DNA from: [Phialemoniopsis] sp. UDSM-2020
Taxonomy: Eukaryota > Ascomycota > Sordariomycetes > Thyridiales > Thyridiaceae
Direction of reading: 5' to 3'
Assembly: GCA_018873225.1 (NCBI GenBank)
Contig: JAEILZ010000004.1
Location: forward strand, 4,526,001 to 4,590,000
DNA length: 64,000 nucleotides
Below the pieces are notes generated by a model. That model worked only from the letters and a program-made list of their open reading frames with translations, was not told where the DNA came from and made no database searches. Numbering within the stretch: the first letter of the stretch is position 1; each line of letters opens with the position of its first letter. Below, piece after piece: positions 23,773 to 35,712 of this stretch. Position numbers and translations under genes: made by a program.

Positions 23773-24338
23773 GTTGAAGGAGCTGAGGCGTCTGGAATGG
23801 AAAGAAGGGGTATTTCGATTCTGTGCAATATTGGATTTGTTTGAAGGAGGAGCGGACTCAAAGGCAGGGCAGAGCAGTCTTTATACTAACGACGTGACAC
23901 CCTTTTTGGTTTGAAGGGACCACATTTGGCGTAATTACGACCAATCCACTCCATTCAGTCACAAAGAAGCTGTCCAGGAGCCCCGGATCAATGCCATTAT
24001 TGCTCCATGTCTTGTTGCTGGGACGGAATTACTATGAAGAGTGCCATGATACGAACACGGGTTAGCGCCCATGCCAGAAGCGGAGACACAAGTTAGCCAA
24101 TCATAGATGTCTAGTCCCGAGTCGAAGTTTAGTGCTAGTCAGCCATGCTAATTGGGTCGGAGATAAGGTTCCTGGTACCGGATCTCAATTTCAGGTCTTG
24201 CTCACGCGTCATCTCATCATGTGCAAATGGCCTCCAGCAACTGCCATAAGCATCAAGGCGAACCTGTCTCGTGACTTGGTGGACGAGAGTACTCGATTCG
24301 CTCGCTGATACCGTCACTGGTACTCATAGCACCAAGAC
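23773..24338. promoter_or_regulatory. Bidirectional promoter, SDR and Zn2Cys6 regulator
   Basis: 566 nt between two divergent starts. A TATAAAG run on the minus strand (about 23880-23886) lies about 110 nt upstream of the SDR. CCCCGGATCA at 23981-23990 resembles sites upstream of the P450 and AflR-like genes, but three copies are not statistically convincing. Confidence 0.5.
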
Positions 24339-25694
24339 ATGGGTGGCCACACACAGGGATCAGGATCTGAGCAGGGTCCGGGTCCAGCCCGGCGTCCAAG
24401 ACGCGTCAAATCGAGGTATGGCTGCCGTAATTGTAAGCTGAGGAAGCTGAAGGTACAGCAAGGATGCACCCATTCTACCTACAGTCTCACTGAATTCCTC
24501 GCTGACATCACCTTGTCCATTGGGAACAGTGTGACGAAGCAAAGCCACAATGTGGCCAATGTCGGGCTTATAGGGTTTGCTGCAACATTGGATTCAAGAA
24601 CATCCCCGATCTCCAACCGCTTCCCGAGGGCCAAGGCAACAAGGAACCCGGCAACCAGCGTCGCTGGCAGTTATCATCACCTAGAGCCCCAATTAGCAAC
24701 GCGATCTGGTCGTCGAACGGGTCTGCTACTCTCAACCTCGACTCCCTCGACCAAGAGCTGTTTCGTAGATTCAGATGTCGGACACTCGAAACGCTGGGGT
24801 ACGCCCCTGGGATGGATGTGCGCACCTATGAAGATCTGATACTCAGGAACTCCTTTCATGTATGTTGCAAATATCCTCTCACGTGGCTGCAACTGAACGA
24901 CCTTTGTCTTTCACTAGTACCCATCTCTGATGCACGGCTTTCTGGCCATCGCCGCCATCCATGATCGTTACCTCAGTCATAAGTCATCCATACAGCGCCG
25001 CTATCTACGAGAAGCATATCACTCGTCGCAATGCACTAGCCTATTCAGAGAATGGCTGGGCCTCTCGATTACCGAAGAAGCAAAAGACGCCTTGTGGGCT
25101 ACTGCGCTGACCCTGACCATCCTGGCCTTCTCAGCTGCTGATTCATATTCGACCGAAGATTGCTGGCCATTGGGATCCTCTAGCTCCACAGACTTACAGT
25201 GGCTAGGTATGAAGTCTAGGAGTGAGGTGTTGTGGAATATGACAGACCCCACACGTCCCAACAGCATCTTTTGCACCATGGCTAGTTCATTACTACAGCT
25301 CTTGCAGACCATGCCAGCCAAAGGCACTGACGGAATGCTGAATGAGCTTGTAGATCTATGTCAGCTCGATGAGTCGTCAACACAAAGCACCAGTCATTAC
25401 TTCGCGTTCGCGCATGGTCTTTCTAGGCTGTTCACAACCCCTCGGAGCAAGGTGACCGGGGCCGCCATCTTCCTCGCCATCAGCTGTGCAGATGATGCGT
25501 TTCAAAAGTCTTTGGAGCGGAAGGATCCTATATCACTGGCCTTGTTGTTATTGTGGCTCTCTCGAGCTCGTCAGACAAGATGGTGGATCGAACTCCGAGC
25601 TCGAGATGAAGTCCCCGCGATTCGCACATACCTCGAGCGCCACCATCAAGATATGGGTGCTGTTCAAGCGATCATTCACTCCCAGCTCTGCTGA
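24339..25694 (+). CDS. Zn2Cys6 fungal transcription factor (Upc2-like type)
   Basis: Three exons (24339-24452, 24530-24859, 24918-25694), introns of 77 and 58 nt, about 406 residues. The binuclear zinc cluster is interrupted by the first intron, as is frequent in this group: YGCRNCKLRKLK joins CDEAKPQCGQC, giving Cx2Cx6Cx6Cx2C and a final Cys five or six residues on. A basic stretch (RRPRRVKSR) precedes it. The remainder has the helical fungal regulatory region (YPSLMHGFLAIAAIHDRYL) found in sterol uptake control and related regulators. It probably binds CGG-type sites and may be a pathway-specific regulator of the cluster, as it shares a promoter region with the atypical SDR. The cluster also encodes an AflR-like factor, so roles may be divided. 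Confidence 0.82.
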
Positions 25695-25922
25695 AGCATC
25701 TTTGGAGTGTTCAACAATGGCAGAGCGTTGGGTATGGTCGATCAGGACGGGAAAGCGCTGAGCACGAGAAGTCTTGCTACTGTACACCATATTCGAGGCC
25801 AGTAATCTCGATCAAACACTCAATTAAACGGTTTTGTCTCTACCCAGAGACAATTTCGAATAGAAGCACAATCTACGGAAGTGTTCCTCACTGGTCGATG
25901 CCCAGCTGACCCTCGAAATGTT

Positions 25923-28215
25923 TTAGAGGACCCCGCGCTTGTCAAGGGCATACTCAGGCGGTATGGGAGGGAGTACTTCCGCGCCGTCGAGGATAGCAAT
26001 GCCCATACCACCGGCCAGATGAGTCTCGACATGGCAATGCAGTAACCAAGCGCCCGGGTTGTTGGAGTGGTAGCGAATGGCAACCCACATGGCCCCCACG
26101 AACTCTGTGATGGCCGTGTCGCGAATGTTGGGGTTCTTGAGGTTGAAAGAGTCAGGCTGATCCTCCACAGCCTGAGCTACAGACGTGTAGTTCCAAACAC
26201 CAAGGCCACGACCGATGATCCAAAACTTGTTGCCGTGCTTGTGGATGGCGTGCCCAATCTCAAGCGGTTCACCAGGGAGAGCGCCGACCTGCAAGATGAT
26301 ATCCACCCAGCTTCCGTTCTTCGTGCGAATGACAAGCTGGTCATCCAGAGCATCTGTGGAGTTTGGGTAATACAACAATGGGGTGTAGGCATCGCGATCC
26401 GCCTCATATAGCTCCTGGCCTGTCATGGTCCATTTCCAGGCGGCACCATGGCGGCCCATCGTAAGAACAAACATCTCGTCACCTTCCTTCTGTGGGATAG
26501 CTGGGGGGTTGGAGGGAAACGGAGGTGTCAGGCTATGGGTGTCAAAGATAACAACGTCCTCGGTCCTGTTCTGGCCACCGTAGTTGAGATACCCGGCCTT
26601 CTGGTCGAAGGGGAGGGTATAGCCGACAGTGTAGTTGGCCAGTGGCTTGCCGCCCTTGTAGCTCATTACAGAGTATCCGCTTACGATCTGGCCTGCTCCA
26701 TTATCGGCAAACCGAATCGTGTAGTCAGATGGAGTCTGGTTGAGTTTGACGAGGAGAGCAATGCGCTGGCCAGGATATGTGCTGATGACATGCGCCTTGG
26801 TCGGCTCTGGGACCGAATCAGTTTACTTGCAGTCGGCTTCAGGGACAGGCCGGATAGTTATTGACTTACCCACATATTCACCGTCAACTTCGTACAGCCA
26901 CAACTCGTGATTATCGATGGTGAACCCAGCGATGCGCATAGTGGATGCCATGATGACATTGATGCTGACCCAACCGTTATGAGCCTTTGGGTCGACCTCA
27001 ATTTTAGACATGGAACCATTGGCAGCAACGCATCCTTCTTGGAGACCTGGTGGAATCTTCTCCGGCTTTCCAGGCAGGAAGGGCCCTTGTGTGATTTCCA
27101 CGAATGGTAAACATCTTGCGTTGAGTCAGTGCTGGAACAGTTGAAGTTGCAGAAGATGACACATACCCTTTGTCGTTGACTTTCCCGGGGAGCAAGACTT
27201 GCTCAATGCCGTATTTCACCATGCCCAGAACCTGTTCGTAAGGAGGACAGAACAATGAGCCCTTGCCGTTGATGAGCAAGCTATCCATGCAACTAGTCTA
27301 AGCGTCAGTAGTCTGTTCAAAAGTCCGCCAATCCAGTGGCTTACAAGATATCGAGTTCAGACTCAGCCTGAGCTCTCATGTACTCTTCAGCCGTGAAGTT
27401 AGTCCATTCGGAGAGCACGATGAGTGTAGGGTCTCTTGCAGCGGCCGCCATGGCTTTGACTTCACAAGTCTTGTTGCTGATCAGGGAAAATGGGGCTGGA
27501 GTACCCTCCTTTCGCCTGATGAAGAGGATAAGTACAGATTCGCACCTAGGAGAGGCACACTTCACCTTACCGGATAAACATGGCGCCATAGAGGCCTTCC
27601 AGCATGTCCATGCGCGAGTGTGAGTGATACCTATCATAAAAAAAGTCTCAGTATCAACAGTCTCTACAAATTTGGACATAGTTGACCTAGACTCACCAGT
27701 ATGTTCCAGGAGGTGTGGCTCTGAATCTGTACACATAGGTCTCACCGGGCTCGATGGGTTGCTGCGTGAGCCCTGGCATGCCGTCAGACCACGGGGTCCC
27801 GGCCATTCTGATACAGTCAGTCGCGCATTCTTTCATGCGGGGATCATTGGGCTTCCTCACGAAAGGCCATGCCAGTGGATAGAGGTGTTGAACGGTTGGT
27901 GATTATTGACTGTGATCTGGTGTGGCACGGTGAGCCTCGGCACGGTAATGAAGGATGGATGAGACATACCTCTACCCAGTCATCTTCATCGACGATAAGG
28001 TCTGGGCCGGGAAACTGGTCATTGACAAACGTCATGGGGCGTGCGTTTCCGTTTGGATTGCCAACATCCCACGTGATGTCAAAGGTTCTTTTGGAGACCT
28101 TCCCCAGCCCACCGGGTCCAGTCTGCGCATCGCTCCTTTCGGTAGACGCTGGAGACGCTGACGTGGCTCGGATCAAAGTGAACACAGCCAGCAGACATGC
28201 AGTGAAATGAGACAT
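25923..28215 (-). CDS. Secreted multicopper oxidase (laccase-like)
   Basis: Eight exons (28215-27970, 27916-27861, 27807-27697, 27630-27571, 27515-27345, 27292-27167, 27114-26870, 26806-25923), introns 52-66 nt, about 632 residues, normal for ascomycete laccases. A signal peptide ([20 protein letters not shown]) directs secretion. All four copper motifs are present: L1 IHWHGLS, L2 WYHSHSRMD (split by an intron inside the Trp codon), L3 HAIHKHG, and L4 [15 protein letters not shown]3 has HxxHxH with Ala in place of the usual Pro. The segment [13 protein letters not shown] marks the second cupredoxin domain. Such enzymes oxidise phenols one electron at a time, and relatives in aromatic polyketide clusters couple or oxidise the products. 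It is divergent from the classical SDR gene, so the two likely share regulation. Substrate and regiochemistry are unknown. Confidence 0.85.
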
Positions 28216-28866
28216 GTTGCCTCAATAGACCACGGATTCCGCTTTGGTCAGAAACTTGCTCTTCACGGAGGTTGCTGTCCAAGGCATGAGCAATATGTAG
28301 TAGATTACGGACAGTATTTAATTACCAGTAGCCAACGACGAGTACTGTCACTCCCAACATCGCATTAGTCAAGATTGATACCCCAGCTTCGGGCGCTCGC
28401 ATGCATGGCTGAGACCTTTCGCGAGAATTGGACTTATTGCTTATGCCAATCCTTGCCACAGGTCTTGTCTGCACGCCACCCTCCCCCCTGATTGGCCCTT
28501 GAGAGTCTTTTCCCGAAGGAATCCCGAAGTCTTCGCGGCTGGGCAGCGCCATAGGGTTCAAAAGAAAATTAGCGCGTTCGGGAATTCGAGCATCTGCAGA
28601 GTCGACAAATATTACAGGACCGACAGATGCTTCGGAACCCGTCGATTCCAGCTGGGCCTGATGCGGAGTATGGGCTACGTTTCGCTTATGCACGGAATGA
28701 TCAGATACGTGACAGGAACCGTGATCGTGATAGTGGATAGTCGTTGATCCATGATCTAGGATATATGTGTGAAATAAAGCCTTGCTATACTAACGTTCCG
28801 TCTTTGTCATTTCTCCGAGGTTCAGACCACGGACTGTTGCCTACATCCGCTACGCTTGCTGCGAAG
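28216..28866. promoter_or_regulatory. Bidirectional promoter, multicopper oxidase and SDR
   Basis: 651 nt between two divergent start codons. A TAAATA run about 95 nt upstream of the oxidase ATG may be its TATA element. No gene lies between. The shared region suggests co-expression. Confidence 0.5.
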
Positions 28867-29854
28867 ATGTCGGCCCTTCAAGCCTCCAATCTCTTCCACG
28901 TCAACGGGCTGGTGGCCGTTATCACTGGCGGAGGCACTGGTACGTAGGCGTCAGGGACGTCTTTGAGACTTCTACTAACTCATACAAAGGTATTGGTTTG
29001 ATGATGGCTAAGTCGCTGGCACAAAACGGAGCGGCCAAGATCTACATCATTGGGCGTCGCGAAGACAAGCTCGCGGAGGCCGCTGCGCTCTACCCAGGGA
29101 TCATTGTGCCTCTGCCCGGCGACATATGCGACCAGGCAGCCCTGAAGTCCATGGCTGCGCGTGTCAAGGCCGAGGTAGGCTACGTGAATCTGCTGGTAGC
29201 CAACGCTGGCAAATCAGGCCCAATGCTCGAAAGCTTGAAGCCGCGGTACACGTTGACGGACTTCGTCAACATGGCGTGGTCTTCACCGATGGCCGACTTC
29301 AACAGTGTCTACGGGCTCAATTGTACGGCCCTGTACTACACGGTCATTGCCTTTCTCGAGCTCTTGGACGCTGGCAACAAAAAGGGCAACTATGGCGGCG
29401 GCAAAAGCCAGGTCATAGCAACGGCGTCGACAGCGAGCTTCTTGCGCAATCCTCGAGCCGGTTACGCTTACCTGAGCAGCAAGGCTGCTGTCATCAGTCT
29501 CATCAAGTGCTTCTCGACCTTTTGTATTCCGTGGGGCATTCGCTTCAATGCCATCGCGGCGGGCTGTATGTATCTCATAATCAAAACTTCTCACGTATGA
29601 ACTAACGTTGCGATGTAGTATTTCCCTCGGAGTCATCAGAGATACTCTTCAAGCAGTACATTATTGACAAGACGAAGACCTTGTTCCAAGAGGGAGTCTT
29701 TTCACGGGCGTATCAGCCTGCGGAGCGGGCCGGCTCGGAGGAGGACATGGGCGGGCTGATGTTGTATATGGCAAGTCGGGCCGGTGCGTTTCTGAATGGC
29801 AGCATTATGGTTGTGGACGGAGGCAAGTTGGCTACTATGCCAGCTACATACTAG
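28867..29854 (+). CDS. Classical short-chain dehydrogenase/reductase
   Basis: Three exons (28867-28939, 28990-29565, 29619-29854), introns of 50 and 53 nt, about 294 residues. The cofactor motif GGGTGIGLMM is rebuilt across the first junction, and IYIIGRREDKL carries Arg residues favouring NADPH. Further family landmarks are VANAGKSG (NAG motif), the serine in IATASTASFL, and the active-site YAYLSSKAA (YxxxK). The C-terminus MLYMASRAGAFLNGSIMVVDGG is typical of the classical family. The enzyme should reduce a ketone or oxidise an alcohol, with a cluster intermediate as likely substrate. It is intact, unlike the other SDR of the cluster. The role is inferred from position between the oxidase and P450 genes. 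Confidence 0.85.
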
Positions 29855-30406
29855 ATCATAGCTCTGTAAACCTGGCATGAGATGTCTGTCGAGGAAGGAC
29901 AACTTCTTCACAAATACTAGCTTGAAATAAAAGAGACTTGGCTATTGGAGAACACGTCTAGATCTTGCTCGGTGGTGATGAGCTGCTAAATGCTCGGAAT
30001 ACGATCCATGAACCGACGAGAAACAATACGCTGCAAGAACAATGACGTCTACTATCAGAAGCTGTCGAAAATGTATTAGTCTCTATGATCTAGTTCATAT
30101 GAGGTAACGATGCCGTGTTTGTCGCACGGATCGTCCCCGCCGGGAGAAGCCAGTTGGATGTCCGATACTTCCCCGGATTACACCGACAATGCCCGGATGC
30201 ATTGCAGAACAGGACAGCCCCACAACGGACTAAGGTAGGATAAGCAGACATCAAGACTTATATGGCCTTGCAATAGAGCTCTTGGCTTTTTATGTCTACG
30301 AAACGAAGGCCTATTTTCAAATCGTACGACCCATCAATTGTTAGTTCATCATTACCTGTCTCTCTTGTGTCAAGGTTTGGACCACAGTCAAGTGGCTAGA
30401 AGAGAC
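29855..30406. other. Intergenic, promoter of the P450 gene
   Basis: 552 nt. TATATGG lies near 30260, about 147 nt before the P450 ATG. CCCCGGATTA at 30171-30180 and GCCCGGATGC at 30191-30200 form two similar sites 20 nt apart that could bind a CGG-recognising regulator. No coding sequence is seen. Confidence 0.4.
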
Positions 30407-32129
30407 ATGTTGAATTTCATTGCCACCGCCTGGGAGGGCCATCGAGCCCTGTTCCTGACGGTGATTACTCTGGTGTTGCTGGTGGGGAGCCGAGTTCTCT
30501 TACCGAAAAAGAAACTAGGTCTGCCGGTCGCTAAGCTGATCAAAGGCCAGACGGCACGGTCGTTGATGGAGGGTCGAGCACAGGTACGAGAAAGCTTTTC
30601 AGATTATGGGTTTGTGATGAGATTCACTGACTTGAATGATGTGCATGTGTAGTTTCCGAATACACCGTTCGTCTTTCCTCTAAGCCCGCCATGGGTTATC
30701 ATTCCACACTCGCTTATGAACGAGATGCGTAACCTCCCCGAGGACAAGCTGTCGTTCAAGAAGCACACCTATGAGAAGTTTCTGGGACAATACACGAGCA
30801 TAGGGTCTACCGAGCACCCCGAGGCAGTCAACGCGATCAAGCTGGACTTGACTCGCAACATCGGTAAAATCCTGGGGGACCTGCAGGATGAGGTATCATT
30901 CTGTGTTGACAACGAGATTGGCTCCTGCATCGACTGGACTCAAGTGCCTGTCTACCCTAGCATCGTCAAGATTGTGGCAGGGTTGTCTGCGCGGGCTTTT
31001 GTGGGATTGCCTTTGTGTCGAGACAAGGAATGGACGCAGGCAACCATGGACTTCACCAGGGACACCATCATATTGATGCACATGAACTCGTTTATCCCCT
31101 TGTCGCTTCGGCCTTACCTGTCGCCTCTTCTCCCCGCTTTCCGCAAGCTCGCGGGATATCGCCGATTCGCTGGCAACAAGCTGATGCCGCAAGTAACTCA
31201 GATCCTCAACACGTACAAGGAGAAGTTGCGAGGGTTCAAGACCATGTCCGAGAGCGAAGCCATGGAGCAGGCGGAGAAGAACAACTTTAATCTCGTGCAC
31301 TGGATGATTGGCCATTTCAAGGACCCAGAGAACGCCGACCCGTTCGAGCTTGGCCAGCAACAGATGACGGCGGCGTTTGCGGCCATTCACACCACTGGGA
31401 TGGCAGCATCACACGCAATCTTCGACCTGGCGGCATACCCAATGTACATTCCGATACTTCGCAAGGAGATCGAGGATGTGATCGACGAGGAGGGCTTTCC
31501 GGACCGTCAACTGCGAAAGACAAGCATGGCCAAGCTTAGGAAGCTCGACAGCTTCATCAAGGAAAGCGCGAGAATGAGCCCGCCCACCATCGGTGTGTAT
31601 CCCTTACGCATGCTCAGCGCACAAATTATCTTGCTAACGGGCCATTTACGCAGTGGCAATGAACCGCATCGTGACGGCACGCGACGGTGTCACCCTCTCG
31701 ACAGGGCATTTCCTCCCTTACCGCACCGTAGTTGGCTGGGGCCACCCATTCTTTCCTGGGTCAACGAGTCCCGAGAGGAATGTGCTTCGCGATGACAGCC
31801 AGCCGCCATTGGAAGAATTTCATCCTTTCCGGTTCGCCGAGTTGCGATCACAGCCAGGGCAGGAGAACGGCAACCAGTTTGTGACGTCGGATCCGAACAA
31901 TATCAACTTCGGGTACGGGCGCAACGTTTGCCCAGGTCGCTTCTTCGCCAGCAACGAGGTCAAGGTGATCCTGGTGGAGGTGCTGCGCCGTTATGACATA
32001 GGATTGGGCCCTGCTGGGGAGGGCATTGACAAAGGCTACGAGAGACCCAAGATCATGGAATTTGGACCTAACTTTATGCCGGACATGAAGGCCAAGGTGT
32101 GGTTCAGGGAACGCAAGCTTGCGAATTAG
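30407..32129 (+). CDS. Cytochrome P450 monooxygenase (ent-kaurene-oxidase-like type)
   Basis: Three exons (30407-30583, 30653-31592, 31654-32129), introns of 69 and 61 nt, about 530 residues. The ATG at 30407 gives an N-terminal membrane anchor (LFLTVITLVLLVGSRVLL) followed by a basic stretch. The heme-binding loop is FGYGRNVCPGRFFA with the axial Cys. KESARMSPPT contains the ExxR of helix K, and FRFAEL-type sequence precedes the heme loop. The oxygen-binding helix I region reads AAFAAIHTTGMAASHAI, as in fungal P450s related to ent-kaurene oxidases. It is probably anchored in the ER and hydroxylates or otherwise oxidises the polyketide. Its position between an SDR and the exporter supports cluster membership. 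The exact reaction cannot be predicted. Confidence 0.86.
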
Positions 32130-32921
32130 ACAGTTGGGTAGCTCAACTGTCAAAGATTACTGGATGCATAAGTACAGACACGAGGCCGACAACACTTGGA
32201 GAACACCATTTTGAAAAGCAAATTAAATCTTTCGATGTCTCAGCGTCGTTGGCTCATGCACCCGTCCTTGAGCAAGTAGTAGGGTTGTGTCACCGTCCGC
32301 GTCTATCGTGTAATGTGAAGACTTGAGGAGACAAGAGTGACTCTTGAATGAGAACACGTGTGGCATTGAAGTGTGGACGTGGCCGTAAGCTGCTCCAGCT
32401 ACAAGGTATCTGGGGGATGTAGGCGGTCTTTGTGTGGTCTTTGTCTCGTGGAACGGACAGATGCGTGTGTTTTGGTCGTACGAAGAGGGGCAGGCGAACA
32501 CTCAAGCGATGACGATGGGACGCGATGGCAAGTCCATATCGCATCGCATGACAACTAGTCGATCCCGTGTCAGCGGGCCAACATCATCCCGTCCCATCTT
32601 CGGGTGGAAGCCTGAGGACAGTAGCTTCAGTGTTGTTGCGGCGAGGAGCGAATCCGCTGGGGGTGCGACGCCACTCATCTCGGGACCGGGGCGTCCTGTT
32701 TGGTGTCCGTGCCTGGGTGCCCACTCGTCTCTTCGGCGCCGTTACTGAGCCTTTGTAGGCGTGAATTACCGTGGCATCTCCCCTACCCGTTGCGTCTTAA
32801 ATCGGCACTCCACCACTAAAAAAATCACTTGGCGCGCCGCCGCCGTTGAGCTCAACTGTTGGCAGATCAGTTTCATTGGAAGTTCTAGGCCCTTGGCCTG
32901 TGTTTTCAGCCTGTCGTCACA
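32130..32921. other. Intergenic, P450 terminator and MFS promoter
   Basis: 792 nt between two genes on the same strand. Short overlapping frames occur but none is convincing. No repeat or mobile element is seen. Confidence 0.4.
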
Positions 32922-34772
32922 ATGGGTTTAGCTTCTCATAGCCCCCCAATTGCAGAAGACAGCATCAACAACGTCAACAACATCGCGACTTCGTCACTGG
33001 AAAAAGATGTCGAAGCCGGTCAAGATCAGAACGGCGAAAAGGTCGCGGAGAATGCGTCTGGCAACACAGATCATCATCCCAATCACGGCGCTACCACCGA
33101 CATGACAGCAAAATCTGCCGCCGAGGAAGATGACGAGGGCAAAGTGTACCCTCCAGCCTCGAGTGTCGCCATCGTCATGATTGGCCTGTACCTCTCTCTT
33201 TTTCTCGTCTCTTTGGTGAGCTCTCCCCAAACACCACACTTTAGGGTTTCTCCTGGCACCCCGATCTCGCCGCGATGCACTGACACTCTTCTCTCACAGG
33301 ACCGTACCATCATTGCCACTGCTGTCCCCCAGATAACAGACGCATTCCACTCCATCGATGACATCGGCTGGTATGCCAGTGCCTACATGATCACGGGCTG
33401 CGCTTTCCAGCTCTTCTTCGGCAAGATCTACACATTCTACTCGTCAAAATGGGTCTTCCTGGCCAGCGTCGGCCTTTTCGAGATAGGCTCGCTCATATGC
33501 GGCGTTGCACCCAACTCGGCTTCCTTCATCGTCGGCCGTGCCATAGCTGGTCTGGGATCGGCCGGCATCTTCTCGGGGAGCATTGTCCTGACCGTCCACA
33601 TAATTCCGCTGCGCAAGCGCCCGGTTTATCAGAGCTTCATGGGAGCAGTATTCCTCATCTCGTCCGTCGTGGGTCCTGTCATTGGCGGCGCATTCACGAC
33701 GCACCTGACTTGGCGATGGTGTTTCTTCATCAACCTACCGGTCGGTGGCGCAACCATCGTCCTCCTGACCTTCCTCCTCCCCGCGACAAGCCAGAATCAA
33801 ACAGAGGACGAGCTCAATTCTCGCAAGCTATCCATCCGCCAGGAGATTATTCAACTTGATCCCATCGGTACACTCTGCTTCCTCCCAGGCATCGTCTGCC
33901 TCCTGCTGGCTTTGCAGTGGGGCGGCGCAACATATGCTTGGAGTGATGGGCGTATTATTGCACTCCTGGTTCTTTTTGGTGTCCTCATCATCGCATTCAC
34001 CGCCGTGCAGTTCTGGCAGAAAGAGAATGCTACACTGCCGCCGCGTATCCTTGCCTACCGGAGTGTCTCTGCCAGCACCTGGTTTGCCTTTTGCATCAGT
34101 GCGTCGCTGATGACTCTGGTCTACTATCTTCCGCTTTGGTTCCAGGCCATTCAGGGCGTCGATGCTGTCCAGTCTGGTGTGCGTACGCTTCCTGTCATCA
34201 TTGCGCTTGTCGTTTCCAGTATCATCGCTGGCGGAAGCGTCAGCGCAATAGGGTACTACACGCCCTTTTTGATACTCTGCTCAATCATTATGAGTGTCGG
34301 GGCAGGGCTGATGACGACCTTCAGGGTTGACACGCCGCAACCCATCTGGATCGGGTATCAAGTCATTTTTGGCTTCGGTATTGGACTGGGACAACAGCAG
34401 GCAGGGCTCGCTGCACAGACGGTGCTACCCACCAAAGACGTGCCAATCGGCGTGTCATTCAAGTTCTTCGGACAACAGCTGGGCGGCGCTATCTTTGTCT
34501 CGGTAGCCCAGAGTGTGTTGAACCAGCGGCTCGTGGCTGGACTGACCGCCCTCAACATCCCGGACCTCGATCCATCCGTTATCGTGAGTCTGGGAGCTAC
34601 CGAGTTGCGGAGATATGTGCCGGCAGATTTCCTGGACAAGGTATTGATTGCCTACAACAATGCGATCGACGGTACATTCGAGGTGGCCCTCATCCTGGCT
34701 GCGCTGTCCTTGATTGGCGCCCTGCTCACCGAGTGGAAGAGCGTCAAGGGAATGAACATCAAAGGCGCATAA
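32922..34772 (+). CDS. MFS exporter, DHA2-type (14-TMS) drug/metabolite transporter
   Basis: Two exons (32922-33215 and 33300-34772) give about 588 residues. The 84-nt intron is a multiple of three with no stop, so the unspliced frame is open. Splicing restores LFLVSLDRTIIATAVPQI, the conserved motif at the end of the first helix in this family, so it is surely an intron. After an acidic and Asn-rich N-terminus of about 75 residues there are about 14 hydrophobic segments. GRAIAGLGSAGIFSG and VVGPVIGGAFT are signature segments (motif C). Such proteins export secondary metabolites and drugs at the plasma membrane by proton antiport. Its position between the P450 and the non-reducing PKS makes it the probable exporter of the cluster product, perhaps giving self-protection. 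Confidence 0.87.
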   Translation: MGLASHSPPIAEDSINNVNNIATSSLEKDVEAGQDQNGEKVAENASGNTDHHPNHGATTDMTAKSAAEEDDEGKVYPPASSVAIVMIGLYLSLFLVSLVSSPQTPHFRVSPGTPISPRCTDTLLSQDRTIIATAVPQITDAFHSIDDIGWYASAYMITGCAFQLFFGKIYTFYSSKWVFLASVGLFEIGSLICGVAPNSASFIVGRAIAGLGSAGIFSGSIVLTVHIIPLRKRPVYQSFMGAVFLISSVVGPVIGGAFTTHLTWRWCFFINLPVGGATIVLLTFLLPATSQNQTEDELNSRKLSIRQEIIQLDPIGTLCFLPGIVCLLLALQWGGATYAWSDGRIIALLVLFGVLIIAFTAVQFWQKENATLPPRILAYRSVSASTWFAFCISASLMTLVYYLPLWFQAIQGVDAVQSGVRTLPVIIALVVSSIIAGGSVSAIGYYTPFLILCSIIMSVGAGLMTTFRVDTPQPIWIGYQVIFGFGIGLGQQQAGLAAQTVLPTKDVPIGVSFKFFGQQLGGAIFVSVAQSVLNQRLVAGLTALNIPDLDPSVIVSLGATELRRYVPADFLDKVLIAYNNAIDGTFEVALILAALSLIGALLTEWKSVKGMNIKGA

Positions 34773-35712
34773 GCCCCAAGAGCATCGGACTTTACACCCC
34801 AACGGATGCCATCTGTACAATAATCTTGACTTTCATGTCACATGTAATAGGTGTTAACCTTAGATAGAGCTACAGGTCAAGGAGTTCTACGGCGTCGGTG
34901 TCTGGGCTCTTCCTCGCTGCTTAGGGGAAGGTAACATTTACAAAAAGACTACTCCTCTTCGTGGATCCTTGTTAACTTGGTAGAGTTACAACTACTGTCT
35001 ATGTGACTGTGAATGATGTAGTATCGGTATACGGTCAGGGCAGGGACGAAATATGTCCCTGGCCGTGGAGCGCGCCCTGCACAAGGATGCGGGGTCTTGG
35101 CGCTCGCTTTCAATGTGGACCTGTATTTGCATCATGTCTTGTTGTAAGAAACAGTGAACCTCGATGTTATTTGTTGGTAAGCGAGCTGAGGATTCGGCAA
35201 AACGGATCTCGTCGGGCAATGATCGGAGACCGCAAGGATGATTACTTTCCGAGAGTGGCCGATGTACACAACTCCGGCCGACTGGACTGGGGACGAAGAA
35301 TAATCAGTAGTGCTTTTCAGCTGGCTTTGTAATACCGAGCGAGCGTATCAGCAAACGCTGATTCTGTACTAGGGCAAACCGGCCGGCTTCGAGATGTGAA
35401 TATTCAGCCTCAACACGTTTTCCGATTCGACCAGATGCGACGATATCATTTCCTGGTAAGAGCTAGGTCACGCCACTTTCGGGGTTGGTTCGCAGACTCG
35501 CGGGCATGGCAACAGGCATATCGTTCCTGATGAGATTTTAGATGGGATTGGGTGATGGGACGGCACAGCACAACAGAACAGGCTCCTTGATATAAGACAA
35601 ATGCCATGGTACAGATATCTCTAGTCTTAGTGTATGAAGATGAGGAGGTAGTAAGGGATCTGTGGCAACCGTCAAACCACTGTCCAAAGACTGCAATCAA
35701 CTCGCCATCGTC
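34773..35712. other. Intergenic, MFS terminator and promoter of the non-reducing PKS
   Basis: 940 nt with no supported gene. A TATA-like TATAAG lies at 35591-35596, about 120 nt before the PKS ATG. Several GC-rich short sites (for example CCGGCCGG near 35383) could be regulator targets, but I see no repeated palindrome shared with the other cluster promoters. Confidence 0.45.
35591..35596 (+). promoter_or_regulatory. Putative TATA box of the non-reducing PKS gene
   Basis: TATAAG about 120 nt upstream of the chosen ATG at 35713, a typical distance for this window. Confidence 0.4.
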
